Part shown: in pieces, positions 1 to 11,215 of the stretch
How positions within the stretch are numbered: the first letter of the stretch is position 1
Layout: each line of letters starts with the position of its first letter
Assembly: GCA_026874595.1 (NCBI GenBank)
Contig: CM049321.1
Location: forward strand, 50,265,297 to 50,329,296
Length of the DNA stretch: 64,000 nucleotides
Direction of reading: 5' to 3'
From: Sipunculus nudus
Taxonomy: Eukaryota > Annelida > Sipuncula > Golfingiida > Sipunculidae
The notes under the pieces: model-generated
What the model saw: the letters and a program-made list of their open reading frames with translations, nothing else
What the model was told of the DNA's origin: nothing
The model's database searches: none
Made by a program: the position numbers and the translations under genes

Positions 1-199
1 GATGGGGAACAGTTGGTAGATACTCGCATATGGGAAATATTGACAGAATGTTAAAAGGTATCACGACTGTATATACAGCGCTTTATCACTGCATCGGGGG
101 CCAAGTGTAGCAAACCAAAAGCATGTGTATACTATAACAGAAATATTTATGATAATCTTATATATCCAATTAAAAGTGTTTTAATTAAAATAATTTATC

Positions 200-486
200 T
201 TGGACTTGGACTCGAGCTGTTCAAGACTCGGACACAAAGACTGTGGACTTTGACTCGAACCCAAAGGACTCGGGCATTGGCCAGGATGGCTTGGACTCGG
301 ACTTAGACTAGGACTCCACCCTGAAGGACTCGGACTTGAACTTGGACTCCAACCTTAAGGACTCGGACATGGAACCGGGTGGCTTGGACACGGACATGGA
401 CTCCATCCTGAAGAACACAGACTTTGACCCGGGTGGCTAGGACTCGGATTTGTACTTGGGTGTTTTGGACTCGGACTTGGATGTTG
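200..486. repeat. 27-bp-type minisatellite upstream of GPCR exon, copy A1
   Basis: Degenerate tandem repeat built on GGACTCGGACTTTGACCCGG plus about 7 bases (GTGGCTT). Units vary (TTGGAC, TAGGAC, GACACGGAC). The same repeat lies at the same position upstream of the second GPCR exon, so it was part of the duplicated unit. It lies before the splice acceptor at 571-576, so it is intronic if the exon is used. No other function is visible. Confidence 0.85.
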
Positions 487-576
487 TTGCCTCGACTATT
501 GTAACAGTACTACACTAAAGATTTGTTTTAAATACTGACCGATTAATATTTCATTGTTTTGAATTTATCTTTACAG

Positions 577-800
577 AGATGGTCCTGTACGCCTTCCTTC
601 TTCTTGCAGGGCTAAACAGTTGCGTCAATCCCTGGATCTTCTTCCTCTTCAACTTGAACCTACTGAGACGTACCTTCCTGTGCCGAAAACGACAGAGTAC
701 GACTTTATTCAGGCTGCGAAAATTCTTTCGGCCGGAAGAACCTCAAGTCACCCCAACTGCCCTTTCGCCACCTTGTGTTATAAAAATTGAACTACATTGA
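577..800 (+). CDS. Class A GPCR, terminal exon (TM7 and C-tail), copy A1
   Basis: A polypyrimidine tract and acceptor (TTTATCTTTACAG, ending at 576) precede an exon whose frame opens ATG GTC CTG TAC and stops at 798-800. This ATG is probably an internal codon of a spliced protein. The peptide has LNSCVNPWIFFLFN: the NSC-NPW core typical of TM7 in vasopressin/oxytocin-like and related peptide receptors, with the NPxxY tyrosine replaced by phenylalanine. A basic segment (LLRRTFLCRKR) resembling helix 8 and a Pro-rich tail follow. Compared with the second copy, residues 1-36 are identical with four silent changes, while the tail varies and ends earlier (VIKIELH stop). No TM1-TM6 exon lies upstream in the window, so the gene would start outside it. 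Assignment to vasopressin-like rather than CCAP- or GnRH-like receptors is tentative. Confidence 0.8.
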
Positions 801-1203
801 GGAAGGGGAAAATAATTGGGATAAAACCATATACGATACATATTCAGGTGCGATGTTTCACCTAATATAATGATTACCAACATTTTGTTTAAATGCCGGG
901 GGCGAAGGTTGCGGCTTTAACAGACTGGTAAAGGATAACATGATATGTTTATAACCCGTTTTTTCACCCACATGAACTATTGAGGCGGTAGTTGCGGGTG
1001 GGTGGTGTAAACCTGGTGTTTCTCTTAAACACATAACGGCTCAATATTTAGATGTATTTTCTAAACCTTATACGTGAGCACGTGAAGAGCCCAATGTTTA
1101 GTCAGTCAGTCGGATGAAGGAAATGAAAGACGTGTTCTGTTTTGGATTACATGAATCCCATACAAAAGACGAATTGGGAAATAGGTCAAGTGGAATATAA
1201 GTT

Positions 1204-1207
<4 letters not shown>
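801..1207 (+). other. Downstream of GPCR exon A1: probable 3' UTR or intergenic
   Basis: No gene is seen. The stretch is homologous to about 45323-45640 but with many substitutions and indels. It may include 3' UTR; I see no clear AATAAA signal close to the stop codon. Confidence 0.5.

Positions 1208-1261
<54 letters not shown>
1208..1261. repeat. (TA)n microsatellite
   Basis: Uninterrupted TA tract of about 54 bases. The matching site in A2 has expanded into two TA tracts around an insertion (45648-46174). Confidence 0.95.
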
Positions 1262-1267
<6 letters not shown>

Positions 1268-2209
1268 AAATTAATACACTTGTAGGCGAATTTATATTGC
1301 CGGACACAAACCCAAATATACCATTTTAATGTTATGAGGGTTAGTAAACTGAAGTCCTTTGTACTAGTTTCCATCTGCCCTGCACAATATTCTAGGTATA
1401 TCTTCTGGGGAGGGGTTACATTTTTGCCTTCTCTGAGTATCTTATTATAAGATGCAAATTTAAATCCACTGCAATAGATCTTTTTCATGAGCAAACGCAC
1501 TACCCATAATGGTCTTCTACATGTGTTCGCTTCCAATTGACCAACATCAAATAGGTTTAATAAAGTTCAATCAAATACAAACCACAAACTCTTTCAGGAA
1601 CATCACCAACATATAAGTTACGATAAGTGTTATATGTCACCATAAATGTCACAAAATATGATCTTTCTTGTCGATATGACGGACCCGAACACTCGGTGTC
1701 AATCGTTGACGACAGGTCTTGCAAATGTAACGGTAAAAGTTAATTAATACATGTATGAAACACTCATAGTTTCTTACAAGAGAAAGAAAATCACGCCCAT
1801 GTGAATTATTATTATATTCCTTCATGCAATTTAATCATAAAAAAAATATACCCCATAAGAACAGCAAAGTAAGAGTTGTAAAGGAAAACTTGGGTGTTTA
1901 TATTCGGATATCACTGATGATGTCAGTATCATCCGACTTTCCTGGTCTTTCAGGCCCTGTTCATTCTGGTAACCTTTTCTGCCCCTGGAGAAGCTAAGCC
2001 AAGGCAGCCGTGACAGGGGCCGGGACTATGGGTAATTGCATGTAAAAATGATGTACATATAACATATATATAGACAAGGCACACGCAAGCACACACACAC
2101 ATACATGATATATAACCGTTATGCTGAGGCAAATGGGGAATATGTTTGTTTAATAAATATCCTGTGTGTTGTGAAATTTCGATGTATTTATATACATATA
2201 AATAAATAA

Positions 2210-2218
<9 letters not shown>

Positions 2219-2269
<51 letters not shown>
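2219..2269. repeat. (TA)n microsatellite
   Basis: TA tract of about 50 bases inside block A1. The corresponding place in A2 (about 46920) has only short TA runs. Confidence 0.95.
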
Positions 2270-2276
<7 letters not shown>

Positions 2277-2313
2277 CACATATTAACATATAATTCTGTA
2301 TCATTTTATAGAA

Positions 2314-2418
2314 TACAATAAAACCGCACAAACACGACCACCTGCGGGACCAACCAAAGTGGTCGTCTTAGCATGGTGGTCGCGATAGCTGGGTAGTCGT
2401 CAGCGAGATTTCACTGTA
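2314..2418. mobile_element. Small pogo/Tc1-like MITE, copy 1
   Basis: About 105 bp bounded by TACAATAAAACC and TTTCACTGTA, which are imperfect inverted ends beginning with TA. The interior holds GTGGTCG motifs and an AGCTGGGTAGTCGTC core. The orthologous copy at 46986-47091 keeps a cleaner left end (TACAGTAAAACC). No transposase is present. Family assignment rests on the TA-CAGT ends only. Confidence 0.6.
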
Positions 2419-2955
2419 GTTTTGACAGAATTTGTAGCAACTGTGCAAAAGCGCCATGGTCCTAGTCATACAACTATACACTCTTGTAATTTCAGTTGTG
2501 ACGCTGTGTTTTATTTTGAACCAATTGCATTATTGTGCCTCATTCTTGTTGTTGCATTTTATAATCATTGGATTTATTTAGAAAAATTGAACTCACTTGG
2601 CCACAAAATTTGCGATTGACAATATACTGATCAAGCTTTATGTAGTTTTTTATTGTACTATCACGATTTCAGTAAATTGTATTGTATTCCAAGCTGTCTT
2701 TTTTTCTCGCACTTTTGATATCATTGACTGAGCTTAGCTTTGAATACACCACTCAGTAGGCTGGTCAGCCTGTACTTCAGTCTTGACTTAAGGCATAGGT
2801 GAAAACGCACGCTAACAGCCGTCCGTACTATTGCATCAAAACCATGGTTAACAGACAGTATTCTTTACTTAAGGCTACAAATGATGAATTAGCACAACAT
2901 AATACACGTGAGCTCACAAACCAAAATGTTAATTCATCAGGCTCTATGGTAACAG

Positions 2956-3095
2956 GCTTATTACTGAGTGGCTATTGTCCAGCCACTAGTACGGAACACG
3001 CTTGTTTTCATGCGGTCAGAGATTCAACAAACATGCAGGGGTACTTTCCGATACGCCGAGTCAAAAGGGAATTGTTCTCACACATGTTAGGTATT
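2956..3095 (+). other. Conserved 140-nt candidate exon (unknown gene), copy A1
   Basis: Between an AG (GTAACAG) and a strong donor-like GTAAGT starting at 3096 lies an open frame with the peptide core STEHACFHAVRDSTNMQGYF. The partner 47624-47763 has the same length with no indel and the same AG and donor. It differs at nine sites: five at third codon positions and four at second positions. I do not recognise the peptide. It could be an exon, or an internal part of an unrecognised transposon. Confidence 0.35.
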
Positions 3096-4244
3096 GTAAG
3101 TAAAAACAGACTTTATGTAACGATTCATCTTGTTTATTATATGTGACAGCGTACCTGTAGGTTTGGAGGCGTCGTCAAAATGATAAACATATTTGCATCC
3201 TCATAGTGCGGCCCTCCTCATAGCGCGGCCCGAAACTGTCTGCTGTCAGAGGACCGAACTGAAGCTAGACTGAGCTCCGATAATTCAAAATTAGGAAAGC
3301 ATCATTAAGATGAGACCATTGGACCGAATAATTTCTAGCCACCCGGCATAATAGGTATTTAGCTGATAGTCGACCGGCCTATGATTAAAATGACCTGCAA
3401 ATTTTAATACAAAAAAACTAAATCATGATCAAAATGAAAGTAATTTGGTTTTGGGTTCATTTTTAAAGTATAATTTGCTCCATTCGATCTTGAAATTTGA
3501 TTTTGAGTTGAAAATATCAAAATTCACTGTTGAATTTTTTTAAGGGTATTTGCCGTTATGAGAGGAATGAAATAAGAAAGGTTGGTCTCTCAAGCACGAC
3601 ACGAGTCAACTTTGACCCCTCACAGCCAATTATTATAATGATTTTCAATCAGAAATAACTAACATATGGTTCAGCCGTTACGACATGTTTTTAAAGAAAA
3701 GAAATATTTTTATAACGCTTCGTTTTGTTATGCTGGTTTATATCTGTTTAGCCTGACAAACCAACTGACTTCCCCCCTTAAATTACATTTTTAGCCGCAT
3801 GTGCCTAAAATGCAGCCCCAGCCGGTTATAACAGCGACTGCCAAACGTGTCCGCCATCTCAAACAAACTCAATAAAAAAGCTCCAATAAAAGCCACTAGA
3901 AACGTAGCATGTGTTTCATAAACTGCGTTGGATGATATTTGTCAGGATACCTCCAAGTGGCCTGCCAAAGACTCATGACTTTTTGGCCTCTTCTAGACAA
4001 CTTGACAATGTTATATAATTAAGGAAAGACCACGTTTGCATGGGCCTTTTTTGTCAGATGTTGCATATTGTTAGTAATGCAGGTGGCATACTGATGTAAA
4101 CGCTCTGGCACGCCACCCTTTCCTCCCGTAGAGACCGACCGTGCTGCCCACACAGCCTGACATTTCCGGTCCCGCGCACGACAATGTGACCATCTTCTTC
4201 CCCATATTTTTTTTAATGACCTGATAAACCCCCCATTATGAAAC

Positions 4245-4498
4245 GGCTTCTGTGGCATAGGGTAGTCAAAGTCGGGAGATGCCAAGGCGGCTCGATTTGT
4301 AATGGTCGGCCTAAACCCAGGGTGAGCGCTCTGCAAGTTTGATTAGAAGGCTGTGCCAAACTGCCGTTTTTACTAAAACAGCGAGTGCGCTTTTCGGGGG
4401 TCTTCGGTGGTATAGCCCAGCGATAGGTTAGATAACATACCCTTGGCCCGCTCGTGCAGTAGTCACCGGGCCCGGTTAAAAACAAGATATAAAATGAG
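4245..4498 (+). mobile_element. tRNA-derived SINE
   Basis: Starts GGCTTCTGTGGCATAGGGTA, a degenerate A-box. The diagnostic middle follows (AGGGTGAGCGCTCTGCAAG, then GTGCGCTTTTCGGGGGTC) and the end lies near AAAATGAGAG. The same order of blocks is seen at 8169, 17808, 52249 and 63361. It marks the right breakpoint of block A1; the partner copy A2 has no SINE here. Confidence 0.8.
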
Positions 4499-5509
4499 AG
4501 TAAGCGTGTAACACTGAATTATGCAGATGTACGTATACATTAAAAATCGAGTCGAATACCTTAAAAAATATAAATATAAAACAAAATTTAATTTACAAGA
4601 GAATGAGCTTAAGATATCAAGTTGCTTGCCTACAAAAACGGACCTTGTCTGTCTTGTTCTCTTCACGGGAGAATAGACAGCACTTTTTTCCAACTCGGAA
4701 TGCATTGGAATTATAAGACTCCTTATAAGACTCCTCTTTGAGAGAAGTAAATTTGTAATCCTGCGTAGTCTACACATCTGATCTTTATTCAGACGATGTT
4801 TAGTAGAATGTTGCATTAGCAGACAAATTCCTTCAAAAGCCGCAATTGAAACTAGAAGCGAAGTCAGAAACCGCAAATATCCCGTAGCCAGAATCTTGAT
4901 CAATGGTTATCCTGTGCTTATGATATGTATGAGGGCAGTTCCAGTTTGTCATGATCTATCAATTCGATCCCCGGATCACGGGTGGCCTCTTCCCGCTAAA
5001 ACAGAGGCGGCCCTTAAATTTCTCCTATCTCCGGGATGATCAAATTGCTTTGTGTTAGAATGGTAAAATATCATTGAGTATAAACATACTGACAAGGCTC
5101 AGAAATTATTTTTTGTTTGATCTATTGTAGTTATTCTAAACATCCACAAATTTTCATCCAAATTTGTTTCAAACTGTTCAAGTAATGCTGCTTACAAGCA
5201 ATCGAGTAATTGAGTGCCAAGGTTAACGACAAACCAATACAAGATAAGGACGTAATATCTCCTAATAATGGTAAGTAAAAATATAATGGCATTCATTAAT
5301 GTATAATTTGTCCAATTTAGAATCTCTCTTATGCTCTCTGATTAAGCCAATTTCCGTAGGACGATGAGTTTATTTCAATTTTCATATTCAGGTTTTAGTT
5401 TTGGCGGATGGACTTCTTCCCAATTATCGCTTATTTAAGATTAGATTAAGGCTAGAGCGACCTATTTCCGGGTCCGGTCAGGGTCGGTCAATTTTGTTGC
5501 GTCAAGAGA

Positions 5510-6562
5510 GATAATATATAGGGCCTGGAAATATCCCTCTAACCTGTAGGTGCATTTCAGGAAAGACAGCAGTCTCTTTACAGTAAGGGAGAAAAAGCAC
5601 AACAGACAGTGAGTTAAACCAAAACATTTTGAACATATTTTTAGTGTCAGGATGAAATATACAGAATATGTTTAAATGAATTTTTTTCTCATACCTTTTT
5701 TTTCAAAATCCAATAATTTAAATCACGAGTACCCCTATTATCGCCAAAAATAAACACCTGGCTCAACATGGCCCCCTCCCCCACAGACTAATACACACAG
5801 AGCCCCCTCCCCCACTTTTTTTACCCTCCCCCCCCCCACAATTTACCCCCTCCCCCCTTAAAAAGTGACTCCCCCCACCCTTTTAAATAAAACCATATCT
5901 TATTTGAACTAATACCAGTAGGATGGGTGAAACTTTAATATAATGGAAATTGTAGATGACTTGGTTTTATTCACTCCTGTGCAGCAGAAATGGCCATTTT
6001 CACCCGGTGTGGGCCTGTATATTTCGCACTCCACAGTGGACCTATAATATGCGGTATTGGTCGCGAACTTTATTTTGTATTCGAAAAAGTAAGAACAAGT
6101 AAATATATTTTTAAAAAAATAATTCGGGTCAGGTTTGGGTAAGTGTATACAGGTGAGGGGGCATTAAATATTGCAGGGCAGCAGAAAATTTCAGGGGGAA
6201 AATATTTCAGGGTGCATACAATATTTATAGCAGGTGGGTGATAGGAGAAATTAGATAAATAAAAAAAAAGCAGGGTTGGCCTTTTTTGTTTATGCTGGAA
6301 GGGATTGAAAGTTGTACTGTGTTTCTGGGAAATGGCTTGTGAGGTGGCGACATCCAATGGCCAGATTTAGAAGCTGTCGCTTTTTGTCATATACCGCGAA
6401 AATGAGATACTCAACCCCGATTCCTCGAATAAAATAATAGGGCAGGAGGTCAGCTTGATGTTGATGTATCACATGATGCCAAACACTCGATAGAAAAAAA
6501 AAACTTTCCCGGAGCCCCCAACGCGTGCACCTTATATGATAATATATAGGGCCTGGAAATAT
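5510..6562. repeat. Interval bounded by identical 25-bp direct repeats
   Basis: A 25-base sequence beginning GATAATATATAGGGCCTGGA occurs at 5510-5534 and again at 6538-6562. The intervening ~1 kb has a C-rich tract and (on the minus strand) weak open frames but no recognisable transposon ends. It could be a scar of a duplication or an unrecognised insertion. Confidence 0.5.
5766..5880. repeat. C-rich low-complexity tract
   Basis: Repeated CCCCCTCCCCC blocks separated by short ACA or AT-rich pieces. Strand asymmetry is strong and the tract is potentially structured. No coding signal. Confidence 0.85.
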
Positions 6563-7261
6563 ATGCTGTTTTTACTCCTCCCTGAAAATTTGGGTCAGAC
6601 AGTGTCAGAAATACTAACCTTACGATCAGATCAAGTATTTTTAGTCACAGAGGATTTCTGTGTTGGTAATGTCACTACCAAGTTGACAGTGCTCATAGAT
6701 GTGCCAATTGTTTTTTTACCAAATCATAGAACCTTGTGTCTTTTATGAAAAAATAAATAGAAAAAAATGTTTTCCTCCAGGAAGCTGGTTCAGTTAATGA
6801 GGCAATTGAATCGTACGATATTGTAACGAGATTGGGATTATGTTTGCTTGACCTGGAGATTTGAGGTCGGGGGGGTGGGGGGTAAACTGGAATGATAGGA
6901 AGTATTTCCTTCCATTATTGCCCATCAGATATGGACACCGTACCACTATGGGTGCCTTTTCTGAATGAGTTGATTAACTAGTATCCAAGTAATATTGGAG
7001 AAACCAGCATAAGCACAGTCTATCCCCATATTAAGGCAGGGGCTTATACCATAATAGAAAACAGTAAATTCGACATTTTTTTTTCACTTGCGGAATACCC
7101 ATGGATTTGACAAGCAGTTAAGAGAAACTAGGAGAGGTGAACATGTACGGGTTTGGGAAGGTCGCGGGATGCGACACGAAAGTACTCCGAGGACAGCGTC
7201 ATGGCAATTTATTCTAATGGTCCAGACACATTTCATTACATTGTAGTATATCTATATATTA

Positions 7262-7590
7262 CAGGGTCCATATGTAAACAGAACTTTTCTTTTTCTAATA
7301 AAGACAACTCTGTATGAGTAGAATCAGTCTCGGGAGAGCGTTTGGTGCTAATTAAGGGGACATATATCGGCAAGGTGTAAAGCGGAATAACATTTTGGAC
7401 CGCCCAAATATAAACAAATTATAATTTTTGAGCGCTTGTGAGAAACTGGAAAAAAATAGATATATCAGGGTCCGATAAAAACTCCAAGAACGCGTCTAGA
7501 CGAGAATTTTCTGCTGAGAGAGATTGGTGGCAAGGGGACCTGTATTGGCAAACTTTAATGGGGAATAACTTTTTTTTTGGATCATGCCCG
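7262..7590 (+). repeat. Degenerate direct repeat, period about 204 bp
   Basis: CAGGGTCC opens both units (7262 and 7466). Both contain a GGTG...AAGGGGAC...TTGGCAA or TCGGCAA block and end in GGAATAAC...TTTTGGA. Not recognised as a known element. Confidence 0.5.
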
Positions 7591-7689
7591 TATCCTCAGT
7601 GACAGGCATGGGCCGACAACTGTCATCGGTAGTTTCGAACCCACTCCTCCTTGCTAGTCAGACACGCAAATCACCCTGTCCCCGGAATT

Positions 7690-9193
7690 AACTTAGAAAA
7701 TAACTAAATGTAGTTATCGAAACGGAACGTCTCCCACTAAAGGTCTCTTTGGAAAATGAAGAGAGTGACAGACAGGTCTGTGAAGAACAGTTTTCTCTAA
7801 CGGTTTATCCGAATTAGGTTCAAATGATGTCAAGCCGTAAGATGAAGCTCTCTTTTGTCAATAAAAGACGGGTTAAAAGCCTAAACACGTACTCCATTAG
7901 TGAAAGTGGACGATTGTTTAATATAGCACTTAAGACTGAACGGAGCCTGCCACAAATAATTGTTCCCGCATGTAAAACATGAATCCGATAGTGATGAGTA
8001 TTTACATGATAAGGTTCTAACATTCCCCTGGGGAACTGTATGTATATTTAATGTTCGTATTATTGCAACCTGGTGGTAACGAAACGGTACAGGTTTACTC
8101 TTTGGAAGACTGATCAAGGCATTGGATAATGACTAATGAGTGCAATTATGAAGTATACTGAGCTCAGAGCTTCCGTGGCTCAGGGGTAGAGCACAGGACT
8201 GAATGCCGGTAGGTCGTGAGGTCAAATCTCAGCCTGGGGGCGTGAGCTTTTCAGGATCGGCCCCCTCCCTTGGTGAGCGCTCTGCAGGCTTAATGGGAAG
8301 ACTGTGCCCCATAGCCGTGTATCACTCACACACGAGGTTGGTCCTTCGTTGTTATGACCCAGCAAAGGACTTGATTACACACCCAGGACCTGCAGGTGTT
8401 GTAGACACTGGGCCTGGGTGACACCAGGATACAATAATTATATGATAGGAAACCCTGTAACGTAGTCACAAACGGATATGGAACGTTGAGGGTGTACATT
8501 CTTTCTAACTCTGTGGATATATTAATAAACCCTAGTTAATTCCTGTCAGGAAAGGTTATTATAATGCCTCTGTGATGGAAGTAACCCTGTATGAACCTAC
8601 TGGTCCATGAAGTCGAAAAGGGATTATATTAAAGTCGATTCAACGATTGTTCTGATTATTTGGGAAGGGGGGGGGGGGAATATACACAACAATGTTACAG
8701 AATGAGATGCAATTTCGCAAGACGTTAATCAATTGGAAAGAGACAGACTTGTATTGCTATTAATGGTGAAGATATCATAAGAGCAGTTTGAGGATAACAC
8801 CGTGGTAAGCTACCATAAACAGACACGAAGTGTAGTACAACCATCATGTCGGAAAACCGGACAATGTGATGAGGCCCCGTGTTACTAGACATGTGTCCGG
8901 GTTCGATAACATAACATGTATAAACACAAGAACGACCATCAAATACTCACCAATATTTACAATAACAAAATTACTATTTACAATATATACAAGATATAAA
9001 TGATATGTTCTTGCTACATACCCAAATGATATGTTCTTGTTACATTCCCAAAATATTGTTCTGTTGTGAGACAACCCGTTGAAGAAATAGATGTTGCGGT
9101 GAAACTTAGCTGTGGCCTATAAACAAAGGCCTTTCCCGTCCGTATACATGAAAACAACTCCTAGGACTGGGAAAGGAGTTTCTTTTGCGAAGG
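7690..9193 (+). repeat. Segmental duplication block B1 (pairs with 51800-56600)
   Basis: Collinear with B2. Shared landmarks are the ACGTACTCCATTAGTGAAAG segment (7888, also 52857), a SINE, GATGAGGCCCCGT (8868, 54112) and the GTCCGGGTTCGAT segment (8896, 56305). B2 carries extra SINE copies, an internal repeat of the first 180 bp, a (TA)n tract and a 2.16-kb insertion. Confidence 0.85.
8169..8520 (+). mobile_element. tRNA-derived SINE (within B1)
   Basis: Head GCTTCCGTGGCTCAGGGGTA (A-box-like) is followed by the B-box-like GGTCAAATCTC at 8221-8231, then the family body: GTGAGCGCTCTGCAGGCTTA, TATGACCCAGCAAAGG and GGGCCTGGGTGACACCAGGA. The tail diverges after 8440. This reads as a SINE head, not a functional tRNA, because the cloverleaf and acceptor stem are not formed. 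Confidence 0.85.
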
Positions 9194-9612
9194 GAACCGG
9201 CTATTTCTTTGGCTTCTGTATTGATATTTTTACAGATATTTTTGTCTGTTTTTTTGTATGTCTTAGTGATGTTTTCTGTAAGAAGTTTATCGTAGTATTC
9301 TTTCGGCATACTGTACAGGTTGGTGGTCTTATCTGCCTGTACTAGGAGATTGTCAGATTGTCTGATTGTCTTGATGTCATTGGCCATTTGTCTCTGGAAT
9401 GCATTGTCTGAGTGCTGGAATTCAATGTTCCGCACCATTTCATAGATATCACTTTCAAATGCCCTGAGGTGTTCGCTATCAGGGGGTGAATATGTGGTTT
9501 TGAATCCATAGTTTTGTTTAGCTGAAGTTTGACCAGGGTTTTCGAAATGGAAAGCCTTCCATCGCATTCTCCGAAGTGGGCTTTCAACTTTAATTATCAG
9601 GGATTTTAACAT
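9193..9612 (-). pseudogene. Penelope-like element reverse transcriptase, N-terminal fragment
   Basis: An open frame on the minus strand carries RRMRWKAFHFENP, then AFESDIYEMVRNIEF, then the characteristic block LLVQADKTTNLYSMPKEYYD, and ITKTYKK. These match my recollection of the region just N-terminal to the RT core in Penelope-like retroelements. The match ends at about 9193, after AKEIAG, exactly where homology to block B2 begins. The RT catalytic motifs and GIY-YIG endonuclease are absent, so this is a truncated remnant. The apparent start ATG is not meaningful. Confidence 0.7.
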
Positions 9613-9734
9613 ATTAAATGAAAAGGCAGATTCGTAAGTAGTATCAAAACAAAAACAAATGTTAAAAAATTAACAAATAGAAACTCAGTTACATATGTAT
9701 TTGATTGTGAACTCTTTTTTTCAAGAGTAAAATG

Positions 9735-9745
9735 ATATATATATA

Positions 9746-9797
<52 letters not shown>
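9735..9797. repeat. (TA)n microsatellite (C1)
   Basis: TA tract at the left edge of C1. The matching tract in C2 is at 19698-19742. Confidence 0.95.
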
Positions 9798-9803
<6 letters not shown>

Positions 9804-10840
9804 CAACAAGCAAACCAACCAAATTTACTGTACACACAAGATATTATAATCCAATATAATGAAATCTCTTAATAAATTTAGCCTCCCATCCATTCGGATT
9901 GGTGGCTAATAGGGATTAACGAGTTAATTGATATGTCGGGGTTTTCGAGGAGGAGGTTTGGACTTTAGGAGGTCTTCCGATTGCCAAACCATCATTGACA
10001 TTTATTTTGTAATTTCTGTCCGTGTTTACACCCGATCTCTCATATGGCTAATTTCAAACTGAATCCATTCGTCAATGTTTGCGGCAGATTAACTGAAATA
10101 ACCTTTGGTCAGAGTAAGAGCGCCAGGTGACATTTTAACCTGATCATATTGTTTGACCTTGGCCTAATTTCCAAGGCCGTTCACTTCATGGCCTGTTTCC
10201 CATTATCGCTCGATTTGAGCTTCCCTTACGACAGTATTTCCTGTGAGCAGGATTTCTAGAAAAAGAAACTTTTTTAACGAGTTTCAAAAACACTTGATGG
10301 ATTGTCGGGACATGAAATTATCATATAACCGGAACAAGGTTTGCGCTGGTATCATCATGTATTTTTTTTTTTTGCAATTTAATCATATTTTAATCGTTTT
10401 AATCTCAGATTTGCAGAAATTATATTTTTACAGGTTTACCTTTTATTATCACAATTTTATTTTGTTAACTCTTGTAAACTGTTCCCTGGATGAGCGCTTG
10501 ATAAATGTACAATAATAAATAAAATAAAAATAACGACGGACCTCGGCAAAAAAATATAAAAAAGTCGACTTTAACAATTTCATATCCACAAAAATGTTTC
10601 CTCTTTTATTGGCCACATTAAAAGTCATTTCGTTCGCATAATGGATATTGTATTTCACAGGAGAGAAGCCTTAAGGGTTAATCAAGTGCAGGCTCATGTA
10701 CAAACATCCGCGACACCTTGGCTGACCATAGTCCTGCCAGTCCGTGAACAGAAGGGTATGGGGCCGGGGTGTGACTCATATTGGTAGGTTGGAGTAAAAT
10801 TTTTCCAAACCTACACGGATATTAAAAATTATTTTATTGT

Positions 10841-10841
<1 letters not shown>

Positions 10842-10917
<76 letters not shown>
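10842..10917. repeat. Compound (CT)n-(TA)n microsatellite (C1)
   Basis: About 50 bases of CT run directly into about 24 bases of TA. The matching compound tract in C2 is at 21478-21612 and is much longer on the TA side. Confidence 0.95.
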
Positions 10918-10918
<1 letters not shown>

Positions 10919-10924
10919 AATCGT

Positions 10925-11215
10925 GTAAACATAAGAATATTTTGATAGTACAACAAAGTATAAGGTCACATTTGTTTAAGTTGTTTTCTAATAAACCGTG
11001 TCTTAAAAAGTTGATAGTTTTTGTGGAAAGCAGACTGGCCTATTCTGTCTATAAAATTTGCTATATATTTGGTTAATACAACCATAAAAAATTGTATAGA
11101 TTATCTAATTTATTTTTTCAATCAGCTTTATCAAGGCTGTTCATGCAGAGTCGTTACGTGTGGAATCGATTATTGCTTGACATTGTTTCTTTGCAGGTGC
11201 TGACATTATGGTAGT
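10925..11215 (+). pseudogene. Unidentified coding remnant shared by C1 and C2 (C1 copy)
   Basis: The frame with IRSHLFKLFSNKPCLKKLIV then FVESRLAYSVYK has a homologous frame in C2 at 21635-21760 ([20 protein letters not shown] then FVDSRLAYSRYNK). Many differences are conservative or silent (K/R, I/L, E/D), which suggests the ancestral sequence was coding. The peptide is not recognised. The downstream segment has frameshifts and stops in both copies, so both look decayed. Confidence 0.4.

Larger units (their letters stand above)
200..4236 (+). repeat. Segmental duplication block A1 (pairs with 44565-48910)
   Basis: Collinear with 44565-48910 on the same strand. It contains the minisatellite, the GPCR terminal exon, a (TA)n tract, a pogo-like MITE and a conserved 140-nt candidate exon. 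Divergence is uneven: 810-1200 is clearly diverged, whereas 3181-3408 differs from its partner at only about five sites by eye. Similarity stops at the SINE at 4245 in A1 and near 48910 in A2. Confidence 0.9.
4499..7690. other. Unique interval without a recognisable gene
   Basis: No convincing coding sequence. Short open frames here match nothing I recognise. The interval contains a C-rich tract, a pair of 25-bp direct repeats and a degenerate 204-bp direct repeat, listed separately. Confidence 0.6.

Noticed and set aside
1207-1536. Open frames rich in YIYIYI or SLSLSL (also at 1950-2279, 9606-9818, 10837-11076, 16619-16843, 21290-21634, 45614-46010)
   Set aside because: They are translations of (TA)n and (CT)n microsatellites and have no coding meaning.
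2422-2619. 65-residue frame with a hydrophobic stretch in block A1
   Set aside because: The partner region in A2 (47095-47310) has indels that destroy the frame, so it is not conserved as coding.
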